Shown: positions 24,808 to 34,093 of the stretch, piece by piece | Layout of the letters: each line of letters begins with the position of its first letter | Position numbering within the stretch: position 1 is the first letter of the stretch | NCBI RefSeq assembly: GCF_000973105.1 | Contig: NC_015844.1 | Location: 62,001 to 126,000 of the forward strand | Direction of reading: 5' to 3' | DNA length: 64,000 nucleotides | Origin: Zobellia galactanivorans | GTDB lineage: Bacteria; Bacteroidota; Bacteroidia; Flavobacteriales; Flavobacteriaceae | The notes under the pieces: model-generated | Databases searched by the model: none | Seen by the model: only the letters and a program-made list of their open reading frames with translations | What the model was told of the DNA's origin: nothing | Translations under genes and position numbers: made by a program

Positions 24808-25329
24808 ATGGAAGAAATCCAAGCAAAAACAGGAAAGTTTGCCCTTAATCATGGTCTAATAGTAGGTGTTATTGGTATAGCCTTCGCTATTATGCTTTAC
24901 ACTATGGATATGCACTATGAGCGTGGCATCGCCGTTCAAGGTACCCAAACATTGATTTTGATAGCAGGTATCGTATTGGGCGTCTATCAGTTCAGGAAAG
25001 CCAATTCAGGCTTTTTAACCATCTCGGAAGCTTTAAAGGTAGGGGCCGGCGTTGCCCTTATAGCCGCAATTATGGGACTACTCTATTTTTATGTTTTTTC
25101 AAATTTTGTAGAGCCCGATTTTATGGACCATATGTACGAGATCGGAAAACAACAGGCTTTGGAAAACAACCCGAAGCTGACCGAGGAACAGCTTAACCAA
25201 GGTATCGAGATGCAAAAACAGTTCGCTTGGATGAACTACCCTATCATTCTGATCATGAACATTCTCATTGGTTTGGTCGTAGGCCTTGTGGTGGGTCTTA
25301 TTTTAAAGAAAGACAAACCCACGTATTAG
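24808..25329 (+). CDS. DUF4199 family membrane protein
   Basis: A 173-residue protein with four predicted membrane segments (about residues 14-32, 45-60, 73-96 and 143-166) and an amphipathic loop (about 100-140). The pattern GIxLGVYQFRKANxGFLTISEALKVG matches DUF4199, a Bacteroidota family of unknown role often next to a glycosyltransferase gene. It opens a same-strand block with the GT2, phosphohexomutase and ABC exporter genes, although 200 bases and a promoter separate it from the GT2 gene. Confidence 0.82.
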   Translation: MEEIQAKTGKFALNHGLIVGVIGIAFAIMLYTMDMHYERGIAVQGTQTLILIAGIVLGVYQFRKANSGFLTISEALKVGAGVALIAAIMGLLYFYVFSNFVEPDFMDHMYEIGKQQALENNPKLTEEQLNQGIEMQKQFAWMNYPIILIMNILIGLVVGLVVGLILKKDKPTY

Positions 25330-25472
25330 ATACCCTTTTTAAAAATTATGTGTCCACTCCCCTAAAAAATCATACAATTCACTAAAGACCAATTAGTTAA
25401 TTCATTTATCTTTTTAAATATTCTATATGTGGCCCCATTAAGGGACGATAAAGAAGGCTTATACCTGAAAAG

Positions 25473-25506
25473 TTTGAATGACTTCTAGATCAAAATTGTA
25501 TTTTTG
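25473..25506 (+). promoter_or_regulatory. probable promoter of the glycosyltransferase operon
   Basis: TTTG (25473-25476), a 22-base spacer and TATTTTTG (25499-25506) fit the Bacteroidota promoter pattern. The -7 box ends 22 bases before the start at 25529. Confidence 0.5.
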
Positions 25507-25528
25507 GTCTGATTTATAGAAACTGTGA

Positions 25529-26503
25529 ATGGATCTATCCATAATAATACCCTTACTTAACGAAGAAGAATCTTTAAAAGAACTCCATGATTGGATCGTA
25601 AAAGTCATGCGCTCCAATCAATTCACCTATGAGATTCTTTTTATTGACGATGGCAGTACCGATGGCTCTTGGAAGACCATTACGGAGCTCTCCCATTCGA
25701 ACCCTAACGTAAAGGGCATACGGTTCAATACGAATTTCGGAAAATCACAGGCGCTTCACGCCGGTTTTAAAGCGGCCAAAGGCAATGTGGTCATAACTAT
25801 GGATGCCGACCTGCAAGACAATCCTGAAGAAATTCCCGAACTGTACCGATTGATAAAAGAAGACAAGTTCGATTTGGTATCGGGCTGGAAGAAGAAACGA
25901 TATGATTCGGTACTCTTCAAGAATATGCCTTCCAAACTGTTCAACTGGGCAGCTAGACAAACCTCAGGCGTAAAGTTGCACGATTTCAATTGCGGTTTAA
26001 AGGCTTTTGACCAAAAAGTCATCAAAAGCATTGAGGTTTCGGGCGAAATGCACCGCTATATTCCGGTTTTGGCAAAAAATGCAGGCTATGGCAACATAGG
26101 CGAAAAAATAGTTAAGCATCAGGCCCGAAAATACGGCAAGACCAAATTTGGCATGGAACGCTTTATAAACGGTTTTTTAGACCTCTTGACCATATGGTTC
26201 GTCTCTAAATTCGGACGCCAGCCCATGCATTTGTTCGGGGCCTTGGGCGTTCTTATGTTCATTATAGGTTTCGGCTTCGCCATTTACCTCGGTATCGATA
26301 AACTTTTTATCAACCCGTACGGTCGGCTCATTACCGATCGCCCCCAATTTTTTATTGCACTTACCGCAATGATAATTGGCACCCAGTTATTTTTGGCTGG
26401 ATTTTTAGGCGAAATTTTAATAAGATCACGAAAAAACGAGACGCGTTATACCATTTCCGAAGAAATATACCCAGAGCAAAAAGCAAATGAATATTCTTCG
26501 TAA
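25529..26503 (+). CDS. family 2 glycosyltransferase, polyprenyl-phosphate sugar synthase type
   Basis: A 324-residue inner-membrane enzyme. The GT-A domain (about residues 1-225) opens with LSIIIPLLNEEESLKEL and has the metal-binding DADLQDNPEEIPELY (DAD near residue 92) and a VSGWKKKR stretch. Two membrane segments follow (about 233-258 and 268-296). This layout is that of the DPM1/GtrB-like group that moves a sugar from a nucleotide donor to polyprenyl phosphate on the cytoplasmic face. The product is probably a lipid-linked sugar for envelope glycans; the sugar is unknown. The phosphohexomutase gene follows 39 bases later. Confidence 0.87.
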   Translation: MDLSIIIPLLNEEESLKELHDWIVKVMRSNQFTYEILFIDDGSTDGSWKTITELSHSNPNVKGIRFNTNFGKSQALHAGFKAAKGNVVITMDADLQDNPEEIPELYRLIKEDKFDLVSGWKKKRYDSVLFKNMPSKLFNWAARQTSGVKLHDFNCGLKAFDQKVIKSIEVSGEMHRYIPVLAKNAGYGNIGEKIVKHQARKYGKTKFGMERFINGFLDLLTIWFVSKFGRQPMHLFGALGVLMFIIGFGFAIYLGIDKLFINPYGRLITDRPQFFIALTAMIIGTQLFLAGFLGEILIRSRKNETRYTISEEIYPEQKANEYSS

Positions 26504-26542
26504 TTTTATGCGCTAATTAACATACTTAATATAGACACTACT

Positions 26543-28252
26543 ATGGACGCCATTCTAAATACCGCCAAATCTTGGTTGACCGATTTTTTTGACCCAGAAG
26601 TAAAAAAAGAGGTCCAAAACCTAATCGACAACGATACCGATGAACTGAAAGACCGTTTTTACAAGCATATGGAATTCGGAACCGGTGGTATGCGCGGAGT
26701 TATGGGAGTCGGCACCAACAGAATAAACAAATACACCTTGGGGAAAAGCACCCAGGGCCTAAGCAACTACTTAAAAAAGACCTATACCGACGAAGATATC
26801 AAAGTGGTTATTGCCTTCGATTGCCGTCACAATAGCGACACCTTGGCAAGAACCGTGGCAGAAGTACTTTCGGCAAACGGTATCAAGGTCTTCCTTTTTT
26901 CGGAACTTCGCACAACCCCCGAACTTTCGTTTGCCGTTAGGCATTTAGGCTGCCATGCAGGCATCGTTTTGACCGCATCGCACAACCCGCCCGAATACAA
27001 CGGTTACAAGGTATATTGGACCGATGGGGGGCAAATTGTGCCGCCACAGGACGGCGAGATAATTGCCGAAATCAATTCCCTTTCTTTTGAGGACATCAAT
27101 TTTGAGGCAAACAATGCGCTCATTGAGCTTATAGATAAAGACGTAGACGAGGCTTTCATTAAGGAATCCGTTGCCAACGGAAATTTTAACGCTGCCGGTA
27201 AAGACGATTTTAAAATTGTTTTTACTTCGCTTCACGGTACATCTATCACCGCTATTCCCGAAGTCTTAAAAAGGGCCGGTTATAAGAACGTGACCATAAT
27301 AGAGGAACAGGCCAAGCCCGACGGAAACTTCCCTACCGTAAAATCACCGAACCCTGAAGAGCCGGAAGCACTGTCTATGGCCGTTGCCAAAGCGGAAGAA
27401 ATCGGTGCGGACATGGTAGTAGGTACGGACCCCGATAGCGACCGTTTAGGTATAGCGGTTCGAAACCTTGACGGAAAAATGGAAATCGTCAACGGCAACC
27501 AAGCCATGATCTTGATGACCAAGTTCCTCTTGGAACAACAAAGACGAAAAGGCTTTAAGGGCAATGAATTTATAGCCACCACCATTGTTTCCACCCCTAT
27601 GATGGAAGCCATGGCCAAAGCATATGGCGTAGAGTTCAAGACTGCCCTGACCGGTTTTAAATGGATCGGAAAAATGATAAAAGATTTCCCCGAGTCGAAT
27701 TTTATCGGTGGCGGTGAAGAAAGCTTTGGTTATATGGTAGGCGATTTTGTACGTGACAAAGATGCCGTTACCTCTACCCTATTGGCATGTGAGATTGCTG
27801 CTCAAGCCAAAGCGGATGGAAGCTCTTTTTACAAAAAATTGATCGACTGTTATGTTGATTACGGTTTCTACAAAGAGAAGCTGATCTCCATTACCAAAAA
27901 AGGGATGAGCGGTGCCGAGGAAATCAAACAAATGCTGAAGGATTTCAAGGAAAACCCTGTTTCTTCCGTGGCCGGTTCAAAGGTAAAATGGATCGAAGAT
28001 TACAACACTTCCATCGCCAAGAACGTACTTACAGGTGAAGAAAAGACAATCGACATTCCAAAATCGAACGTACTGATCTACGAAACCGAAGATGGCACAC
28101 GTATTGCCGCAAGACCAAGTGGAACCGAACCTAAGGTAAAGTTTTATATCAGCACGAATACGAAATTGGAAAAAGCGGAAGATTTCAAAAAAGTCTCAAA
28201 AGAATTGGATGATAAAATCCAAAACATTCTTACAGAGCTTAATCTCGGTTAA
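26543..28252 (+). CDS. phospho-sugar mutase (phosphoglucomutase/phosphomannomutase)
   Basis: A 569-residue enzyme of the alpha-D-phosphohexomutase family. Motifs in order: TGGMRGVMGVG near the N-terminus, catalytic serine loop TASHNPPEYNGYKVYW (Ser near residue 146), metal loop GTDPDSDRLGIAVR (about 292-305), sugar loop GGGEESFGYM (about 391-400) and phosphate loop RPSGTEPKVKFY. It interconverts hexose 1- and 6-phosphates, which supplies precursors for nucleotide sugars; this length is that of the eukaryote/Bacteroidota PGM2-like form. Its stop shares one base with the start of the ABC exporter gene, so the two are translationally coupled. Confidence 0.93.
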   Translation: MDAILNTAKSWLTDFFDPEVKKEVQNLIDNDTDELKDRFYKHMEFGTGGMRGVMGVGTNRINKYTLGKSTQGLSNYLKKTYTDEDIKVVIAFDCRHNSDTLARTVAEVLSANGIKVFLFSELRTTPELSFAVRHLGCHAGIVLTASHNPPEYNGYKVYWTDGGQIVPPQDGEIIAEINSLSFEDINFEANNALIELIDKDVDEAFIKESVANGNFNAAGKDDFKIVFTSLHGTSITAIPEVLKRAGYKNVTIIEEQAKPDGNFPTVKSPNPEEPEALSMAVAKAEEIGADMVVGTDPDSDRLGIAVRNLDGKMEIVNGNQAMILMTKFLLEQQRRKGFKGNEFIATTIVSTPMMEAMAKAYGVEFKTALTGFKWIGKMIKDFPESNFIGGGEESFGYMVGDFVRDKDAVTSTLLACEIAAQAKADGSSFYKKLIDCYVDYGFYKEKLISITKKGMSGAEEIKQMLKDFKENPVSSVAGSKVKWIEDYNTSIAKNVLTGEEKTIDIPKSNVLIYETEDGTRIAARPSGTEPKVKFYISTNTKLEKAEDFKKVSKELDDKIQNILTELNLG

Positions 28253-30075
28253 TGGAATATTTCAAAAAAATCCTTCGTTTTGCAAAGCCTTATAGCAAAT
28301 ACGGATATCTAAATATTTTTTTTAACATCCTCTACGCATTGTTCAGTGCCCTTTCGTTTGCGGCACTGATTCCAATGCTCGATGTCTTGTTCAAGCCTGA
28401 AAACAGGGTTTTGCAAGAACCTGTGTACACAGGTATGGGCAGTTTAAAGGATTATCTTCAGGCCTACATCAATTTCAGGGTTAATGAATATTCCGGTGAT
28501 GACGAGATGAAAGGACTGATATTGGTCATTGGCCTGGTACTCGTGCTTTTCCTTCTAAAGAATTTTTTCAATTATTTGGCCATGTACTTCATTACCTTTC
28601 TAAGGAACGGCGTACTGAAAGACATTCGCAACAAGATGTACAAAAAAATTGTTGAGCTGCCCATCTCTTTTTATTCCGAAAAAAGAAAGGGTGATGTTAT
28701 TGCCCGTATCACCTCAGACGTTCTTGAGATTCAACATTCCTTTCTTTCGGTCTTGGAACTGATCGTACGAGAACCCTTGACCATATTGTTTACCATCATT
28801 ATCATGTTTGGTATCAGCACCAAGCTGACCATTTTTGTTTTTGTATTCATACCTATTGCGGGCACCATCATCTCAAGGATCGGTAAATCGTTAAAGAAAA
28901 AATCGGACCGCGTACAAAAAGAACAAGGCGAATTCCTTTCCATTGTTGAGGAAACCTTGGGCGGACTCCGTGTGATAAAGGCTTTTAACTCGGAATCTTA
29001 TTTTTCACGTGTTTTCGAAAAATCGACCAACAGGTTCTTTCGCTTTTCAAACTCTCTTTTAAACCGACAAAACCTAGCCTCGCCCACCGGTGAATTTTTG
29101 GGTATTTTGGTCATAGGCGTACTCCTATGGTTCGGTGGAAAGATGGTCTTGGTCGACAAAACCTTAGACCCCTCTTCATTCATTGCCTATATGGGACTGG
29201 CTTATAACATCTTGACGCCCGCAAAAGCCATCAGTAAAGCTTCCTATGGCGTAAAGAAAGGGAATGCCGCCGCTGAAAGGGTCTTAGAGATATTAGAGAC
29301 CGAAAACCCAATTGTAGACAAAATCGATGCCGTAAACAAACCTAGTTTTGACAGCGGTATAACCCTTGAGGATATTTCCTTTAAATATGAAGATGAATAC
29401 GTACTCAAAAACTTCAACCTTTCCGTTCCCAAAGGCGACACGGTAGCCTTGGTAGGGCAGTCAGGAAGTGGCAAAAGTACCATCGCCAATCTCATTACCC
29501 GGTTCTACGATGTGAACGAAGGTTCCATTTTAATCGATGGGCACAACATCAAGGACATCTCTAAAAAATCATTACGTGGCCTTATGGGCCTCGTTACCCA
29601 AGATTCCATTTTATTCAATGATACGGTAGCCCACAATATTGCTTTAGGGAAGGAAAACGCTACCCAAGAAGAGATCATTGAAGCGGCAAAAATCGCCAAT
29701 GCCCACGAATTTATTGTCGAGCTTCCCAATGGCTACGACACCAATATAGGCGATAGCGGAAACAAGTTGAGTGGCGGGCAAAAGCAACGCCTATCCATTG
29801 CCAGGGCCGTACTGAAGAATCCGCCCATCATGATACTCGACGAGGCCACCTCGGCCCTCGATACCGAGAGCGAACGCTTGGTACAAGATGCGCTCGAAAA
29901 AATGATGCGCAACAGAACATCCATAGTGATTGCCCATAGGTTATCGACCATTCAAAATGCCAATACCATCGTCGTACTTCAAAAAGGCGTAATCGTAGAA
30001 CAAGGCTCACACGACGAGCTTCTTGCAAAGAATGGCACCTATAAAAAACTGGTGCAAATGCAATCTTTGGGCTAG
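28252..30075 (+). CDS. ABC exporter, fused permease and ATPase (MsbA-like)
   Basis: A 607-residue half-transporter. The membrane domain (about residues 1-325) has six hydrophobic segments; the ATPase domain shows Walker A GQSGSGKST (about 402), Q-loop LVTQDSILF, signature LSGGQKQRLSIARAV (about 505), Walker B IMILDEATSALD and the switch IAHRLS. It works as a homodimer exporting a lipid or lipid-linked substrate. Its overlap with the phosphohexomutase gene and closeness to the GT2 gene suggest a glycolipid or lipid-linked glycan, which is inference. It is followed 58 bases later by the ECF sigma gene. Confidence 0.92.
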   Translation: MEYFKKILRFAKPYSKYGYLNIFFNILYALFSALSFAALIPMLDVLFKPENRVLQEPVYTGMGSLKDYLQAYINFRVNEYSGDDEMKGLILVIGLVLVLFLLKNFFNYLAMYFITFLRNGVLKDIRNKMYKKIVELPISFYSEKRKGDVIARITSDVLEIQHSFLSVLELIVREPLTILFTIIIMFGISTKLTIFVFVFIPIAGTIISRIGKSLKKKSDRVQKEQGEFLSIVEETLGGLRVIKAFNSESYFSRVFEKSTNRFFRFSNSLLNRQNLASPTGEFLGILVIGVLLWFGGKMVLVDKTLDPSSFIAYMGLAYNILTPAKAISKASYGVKKGNAAAERVLEILETENPIVDKIDAVNKPSFDSGITLEDISFKYEDEYVLKNFNLSVPKGDTVALVGQSGSGKSTIANLITRFYDVNEGSILIDGHNIKDISKKSLRGLMGLVTQDSILFNDTVAHNIALGKENATQEEIIEAAKIANAHEFIVELPNGYDTNIGDSGNKLSGGQKQRLSIARAVLKNPPIMILDEATSALDTESERLVQDALEKMMRNRTSIVIAHRLSTIQNANTIVVLQKGVIVEQGSHDELLAKNGTYKKLVQMQSLG

Positions 30076-30133
30076 GCCATTAAACCTTTTCTTAAATTTA
30101 TAGTCTTAACTATACATTTTAAGCCCGAAACAT

Positions 30134-30688
30134 TTGATTGCAGAGGAAACCTTAGTAAATCAGTTACAGCGAGCAGAAACCCAGGCCAGCGCCTTTGGGG
30201 TGCTTGTAGATACCTACAAAGAAAGGTTGTACTGGCATATACGTAGAATTGTGTTGAACCACGACGATACCGATGATATTCTGCAGAATACCTTTATCAA
30301 GGTTTACAAAAACATTTCAAATTTTAAGGGCGACAGTAAGTTATATTCTTGGATGTACAGGATAGCGACCAACGAAGCCCTCTCCTTTCTCAAGAATAAA
30401 TCAAGAATGATGGGTGTCGGTGACAGCGAATTACAAGACCGCCTAGTCGAAAACCTGAAAGCGGACGTATATTTTGAAGGAGAAGAAATTCAATTGAAAT
30501 TACAACGGGCCATTGCAACACTGCCCGAAAAACAAAAACTAGTGTTCAATATGAAATACTTTCAAGAACTGAAATACGAAGAGATCTCAGAGATACTTGA
30601 AACATCGGTCGGGGGACTAAAAGCTTCTTACCACCTGGCCACCAAGAAGATAGAAGCTTACCTAAAAGAACAAAAAGAATATCTTTAG
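30134..30688 (+). CDS. ECF-family RNA polymerase sigma factor
   Basis: A 184-residue sigma factor starting at TTG 30134; the frame is closed by a stop at 30107-30109 and no ATG exists between, so TTG is the only sensible start. Region 2 reads DDTDDILQNTFIKVYKNI, then KLYSWMYRIATNEALSFL (about residues 39-92); region 4 reads LPEKQKLVFNMKYFQELKYE then EISEILETSVGGLKASYHLA (about 125-172). It should direct RNA polymerase to a small regulon, perhaps for envelope stress. The next two genes follow with 11 bases and then an 8-base overlap, so the three form one operon. Confidence 0.92.
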   Translation: MIAEETLVNQLQRAETQASAFGVLVDTYKERLYWHIRRIVLNHDDTDDILQNTFIKVYKNISNFKGDSKLYSWMYRIATNEALSFLKNKSRMMGVGDSELQDRLVENLKADVYFEGEEIQLKLQRAIATLPEKQKLVFNMKYFQELKYEEISEILETSVGGLKASYHLATKKIEAYLKEQKEYL

Positions 30689-30699
30689 AAGCATAGCAT

Positions 30700-31215
30700 A
30701 TGAAGCCATTCGATAAAAAAAATCCGTTTAAGACCCCAGAAGGTTATTTTGAAAAGTTCGATGAAAGACTTTTTGAAAAGCTTTCCGAAAAGCGCTCGGC
30801 CATACCCGAAACGGAAGGCTTTAAGCTTCCTGAAGGCTACTTTGATACTTTGGGCGATAAGCTTCAACAAAAATTAAACGAAGAAGGATCGAGTAAGGTC
30901 ATCCCCTTAAAATCCTACAAAAAATACTATTACGCCATAGCGGCCGCGGCCGCAGTTTTGGTCGTAGCATTGGTACTGAACCTGAACAAAACAAACGAGG
31001 TAGGTTTTGACGACCTGGCCCAAGCAGATATTGAATACTATTTCGACCAAAATGAACTAGACCTTAGCAGCTATGAAATAGCAGAGGTCGTACCCATAAG
31101 CGAACTTGAAATCACCGATATGTTCGAGAGTAGTTTCAGCGAAGATTACGTGATAGACTACCTTGATGAAAACACAGATTATATTGATGAATTAAATCTT
31201 GTATACGATGAATAG
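30700..31215 (+). CDS. single-pass membrane protein, candidate anti-sigma factor
   Basis: A 171-residue protein with a cytoplasmic N-terminus, one membrane segment (about residues 76-96) and an acidic outer domain (about 100-171). The cytoplasmic part holds a duplicated motif: PFKTPEGYFEKFDERLFEKL (residues 9-28) and GFKLPEGYFDTLGDKLQQKL (40-59), with PEGYF at 13-17 and 44-48. The zinc anti-sigma motif HxxxCxxC is absent. Position directly after an ECF sigma gene and the topology suggest a membrane regulator of that sigma factor; this is inference, not homology. The next gene starts inside it in another frame. Confidence 0.72.
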   Translation: MKPFDKKNPFKTPEGYFEKFDERLFEKLSEKRSAIPETEGFKLPEGYFDTLGDKLQQKLNEEGSSKVIPLKSYKKYYYAIAAAAAVLVVALVLNLNKTNEVGFDDLAQADIEYYFDQNELDLSSYEIAEVVPISELEITDMFESSFSEDYVIDYLDENTDYIDELNLVYDE

Positions 31216-31669
31216 ATTAAAATACATAATAATCGTACTCCTCCTATTTGTATCTGCGCAATTTTACGCCCAGAAACCACATGATTACGACAAAATCAAA
31301 TCGTTAAAAATAGCCTTCCTGACCGAACGATTGAATTTGAGCAGCAAGGAAGCACAAGCCTTTTGGCCCATTTATAACGAGTACGAGAACAATCGTGGAA
31401 AACTCAGGGAGAAAGAGCACACCCAGGTCTACCCAAAAGTAAAAGAACCGGAAAAACTTTCGGAGAAAGAGGCGAGTGCTGTTGTTGAACTGTTTCTTGA
31501 ATTCGAACAAAAAGAGGAAGACATTAGAAAGGACTTCATCAAAAAAGCGGCAGGGGTCATTACGGCCAAAAAAACCCTTTTACTCTTGCGTTCCGAAGAA
31601 GAGTTTAAAAGACAGCTGATCAGAAAGTACCACCAAAAGCGTGGTGAAAGCAACAAAAACAGGCCCTAA
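31208..31669 (+). CDS. Spy/CpxP-like periplasmic protein
   Basis: A 153-residue protein from the ATG at 31208, which overlaps the preceding stop by eight bases; a TTG three codons earlier is possible. It has a signal peptide (MNRLKYIIIVLLLFVSAQFYAQ) and then a charged, helical domain with IAFLTERLNLSSKEAQAFWP then IYNEYEN, reminiscent of the LTxxQ repeats of Spy/CpxP chaperone-type proteins. In such families the protein senses or buffers misfolded envelope proteins. As third gene of a sigma / membrane protein operon it may be the periplasmic sensor or a stress effector. The assignment is by pattern only. Confidence 0.7.
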   Translation: MNRLKYIIIVLLLFVSAQFYAQKPHDYDKIKSLKIAFLTERLNLSSKEAQAFWPIYNEYENNRGKLREKEHTQVYPKVKEPEKLSEKEASAVVELFLEFEQKEEDIRKDFIKKAAGVITAKKTLLLLRSEEEFKRQLIRKYHQKRGESNKNRP

Positions 31670-31681
31670 ATTTCCTAAAAC

Positions 31682-32710
31682 CTATTTAAAAACGAGTTTG
31701 GCGATTCTGTGCTTACCTGCAGCGTAGGCCGTGTTGGAATCGAAAAAACGGAGGGTATAAAAGGGTTCGTCCGATAACGACTTCCAAGTTAGCCCCCTAT
31801 CGTTCGAGTAGGATATTCCGGTAAAACCGATAGCCACAAGGCCATTGCCTTCTGAGCCGGGCACAAATTGTACACAACTTTTATATTGTGGATTTTGACC
31901 GTCGGCAATCAACTGCCAGGTTTTACCACCGTCTTCGGTAATGGCCTTGTTCGCTTTGTTGATTTCCGGCCGGGTGAAATCGCCCCCAATGGCCATCCCT
32001 AGCTTTTCATTGTAAAAATCAACGGAAAAAATACCTTGGGTTGGGGCTTCGCTACTAATCGGGGTCTTTTGTATTTGCCATGTCTTGCCCTTATCAGCCG
32101 AAAAATAAATGCGGCTTTTGGTGGTGGCTACCCACGCCTTATCCCCCAAAACCTTAATATTCGTATTGCTGGCCGCAAAGGCCCCTTCACCTTCCACTCC
32201 TTCCGGTAATTCCGAACAGGGTATTTTTTCCCATGTATTTCCCCCGTCCCTTGTGATCAGAATGCTCAGACATCCGTTCATACTATCCCCTATGGCAATT
32301 CCCTCCTTATCGTTCCAAAAACTCATGGCGTCGTAAAACACGTTTTCGTCCTCTTCTTTGTATACCAATTGCATACGCCCCTTATCGCCCGTTTTGTACA
32401 GCAAGGCCGGATTCGCTATCGAAAGCATAAAAAAATCGGAGGAAGTATGCGCAATAGAGCGAAACTCGGGTAGGCTATCTCGATATTCCTGAACGCTTTC
32501 CATCACCTTGCCCGTAGCCAAATCTATACTACCGAAGACGCCGTTATTCCCCGCATAGCCCAAGCTATTGCCCATAAGCTCTATGGCTCGGATACTTACG
32601 GAATCTTCATATACCGTTTGAACGGCCACCGATGTAAATGATGGGGCCTTCCGTTTTTCGGAACACGAAACCAAGAGAACAACAAGTAAAAAAGGAAATA
32701 GAGTGCGCAT
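31682..32710 (-). CDS. Ycf48/BNR-repeat lipoprotein
   Basis: A 342-residue protein from the ATG at 32710, which places a lipoprotein signal (MRTLFPFLLVVLLVSC, Cys 16) at the N-terminus; a TTG six codons earlier is less likely. The mature part is a beta-propeller with several BNR/Asp-box-like repeats: ITRDGGNTWEKIP, FSADKGKTWQIQKTP, ITEDGGKTWQLIADG and YSNDRGLTWKSLSDEP. The shape resembles plant and cyanobacterial Ycf48/HCF136, a photosystem assembly factor, but in non-phototrophs the role is unknown. It ends close to the convergent Spy-like gene. Confidence 0.85.
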   Translation of the reverse strand: MRTLFPFLLVVLLVSCSEKRKAPSFTSVAVQTVYEDSVSIRAIELMGNSLGYAGNNGVFGSIDLATGKVMESVQEYRDSLPEFRSIAHTSSDFFMLSIANPALLYKTGDKGRMQLVYKEEDENVFYDAMSFWNDKEGIAIGDSMNGCLSILITRDGGNTWEKIPCSELPEGVEGEGAFAASNTNIKVLGDKAWVATTKSRIYFSADKGKTWQIQKTPISSEAPTQGIFSVDFYNEKLGMAIGGDFTRPEINKANKAITEDGGKTWQLIADGQNPQYKSCVQFVPGSEGNGLVAIGFTGISYSNDRGLTWKSLSDEPFYTLRFFDSNTAYAAGKHRIAKLVFK

Positions 32711-32782
32711 ACGTACAAAGTTTCTCAAAAATACAGGTAATCCAATGGCAAAACAATACCTTTGCAGCCTTAATTTTTTGTA

Positions 32783-33994
32783 ATGAAGCTACATAGAAAC
32801 TTGGTTTTCGCAGTAATCGATGCCTTGAACTTGATTTTTAACGAAGGGGAGTATGCCGATAAGGTGGTACAGAAAGTACTAAAGTTCGATAAACGTTGGG
32901 GTGCCCGAGATCGCGGCTTTATTGCCGAGACCACTTATGAAATGGTCCGCTACAAACGTTTGTATACCGAAATTGCCGAGGTAAAGGCTCCCTTCAGTAG
33001 ACCCGACCTTTTTAGAATGTGGGCCGTATGGGCCGTTTTAAAAGGAATAAAACTTCCAGATTGGAAGCAACTTGAACCTACACCGGAACGTCGTATCAAA
33101 GGGCGTTTTGACGAACTTTCGAAAATAAGGAAATACCGCGAGTCACTACCCGACTGGATCGATGAGATCTGTCTTAAGGCTTTAGGGGAAAAGCTATGGA
33201 ACGAAGAAAGTGCCGCACTCAACCAACAGGCCGAAGTAATTTTAAGGACCAATACCTTAAAGACCAAAAAGGAAACCCTTCGCAAGGCCTTATTGGATGA
33301 AGGTATCGTTGCCGAACCTATCAAAGGATACGCCGATGCCCTCCGATTACCCGAACGCGCCAATGTTTTCGTTACCGAGTCTTTCAAAAAAGGATATTTT
33401 GAGGTACAAGATGCCTCTTCACAGTTGGTGGCCGCATATTTAGATGTAAAGCCAGGACAACGTGTGGTCGATACCTGCGCCGGTGCCGGTGGAAAATCAC
33501 TTCACTTGGCGGCCCTTATGGAAAACAAGGGACAACTTATCGCTATGGATATCTATGGCAGTAAGCTTAAGGAACTGAAACGACGTGCCAGAAGAAACAA
33601 TGCCCATAACATCGAAACCCGCGAAATCGATTCTACCAAGGTCTATAAAAAATTATACGGCAGTGCCGATCGCGTTTTGATAGATGCCCCATGTACGGGT
33701 CTTGGCGTGCTTCGCAGAAATCCGGATAGCAAATGGAAAATGCAGCCCGAGTTTCTTGAGAAGATTACGAAAACGCAGCACGAGATCATTCGCAACTATA
33801 GCAAAATCGTTAAACCGGGCGGAAAAATGGTGTATGCCACCTGCTCTATCCTTCCTCAAGAAAACAACGACCAGGTACAATCTTTTCTAGCTTCAGAGGA
33901 AGGAAAAGACTTCAGTTTGGTCAAGGAGAAAAAGATATATGCCTCCAAAAGTGGGTTTGACGGTTTCTATATGGCATTGCTAGAAAAGAAGTAA
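32783..33994 (+). CDS. RsmB-like RNA (cytosine-5) methyltransferase
   Basis: A 403-residue SAM-dependent methyltransferase of the NOL1/NOP2/sun family. An N-terminal NusB-like helical region (about residues 1-140) precedes the Rossmann core with the SAM loop DTCAGAGGKSLHLAAL (about 230), the first cysteine motif VLIDAPCTGLGVLRRNP (about 300) and the second cysteine motif VYATCSILPQENN (about 352). The family methylates cytosine at C5 in rRNA or tRNA; RsmB modifies 16S C967 in E. coli. The exact target here is inferred. A TACCTTTG box at 32757-32764 may be its -7 element. Confidence 0.88.
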   Translation: MKLHRNLVFAVIDALNLIFNEGEYADKVVQKVLKFDKRWGARDRGFIAETTYEMVRYKRLYTEIAEVKAPFSRPDLFRMWAVWAVLKGIKLPDWKQLEPTPERRIKGRFDELSKIRKYRESLPDWIDEICLKALGEKLWNEESAALNQQAEVILRTNTLKTKKETLRKALLDEGIVAEPIKGYADALRLPERANVFVTESFKKGYFEVQDASSQLVAAYLDVKPGQRVVDTCAGAGGKSLHLAALMENKGQLIAMDIYGSKLKELKRRARRNNAHNIETREIDSTKVYKKLYGSADRVLIDAPCTGLGVLRRNPDSKWKMQPEFLEKITKTQHEIIRNYSKIVKPGGKMVYATCSILPQENNDQVQSFLASEEGKDFSLVKEKKIYASKSGFDGFYMALLEKK

Positions 33995-34093
33995 TCAACA
34001 ATTCCCGGAAATACTGTTAACTTTTCTTGTGTGATCATTGCGCGAAAAGCTGTAAATTTGCCTTTTCTCAAAACCTATCAATTCACAAGCTCA

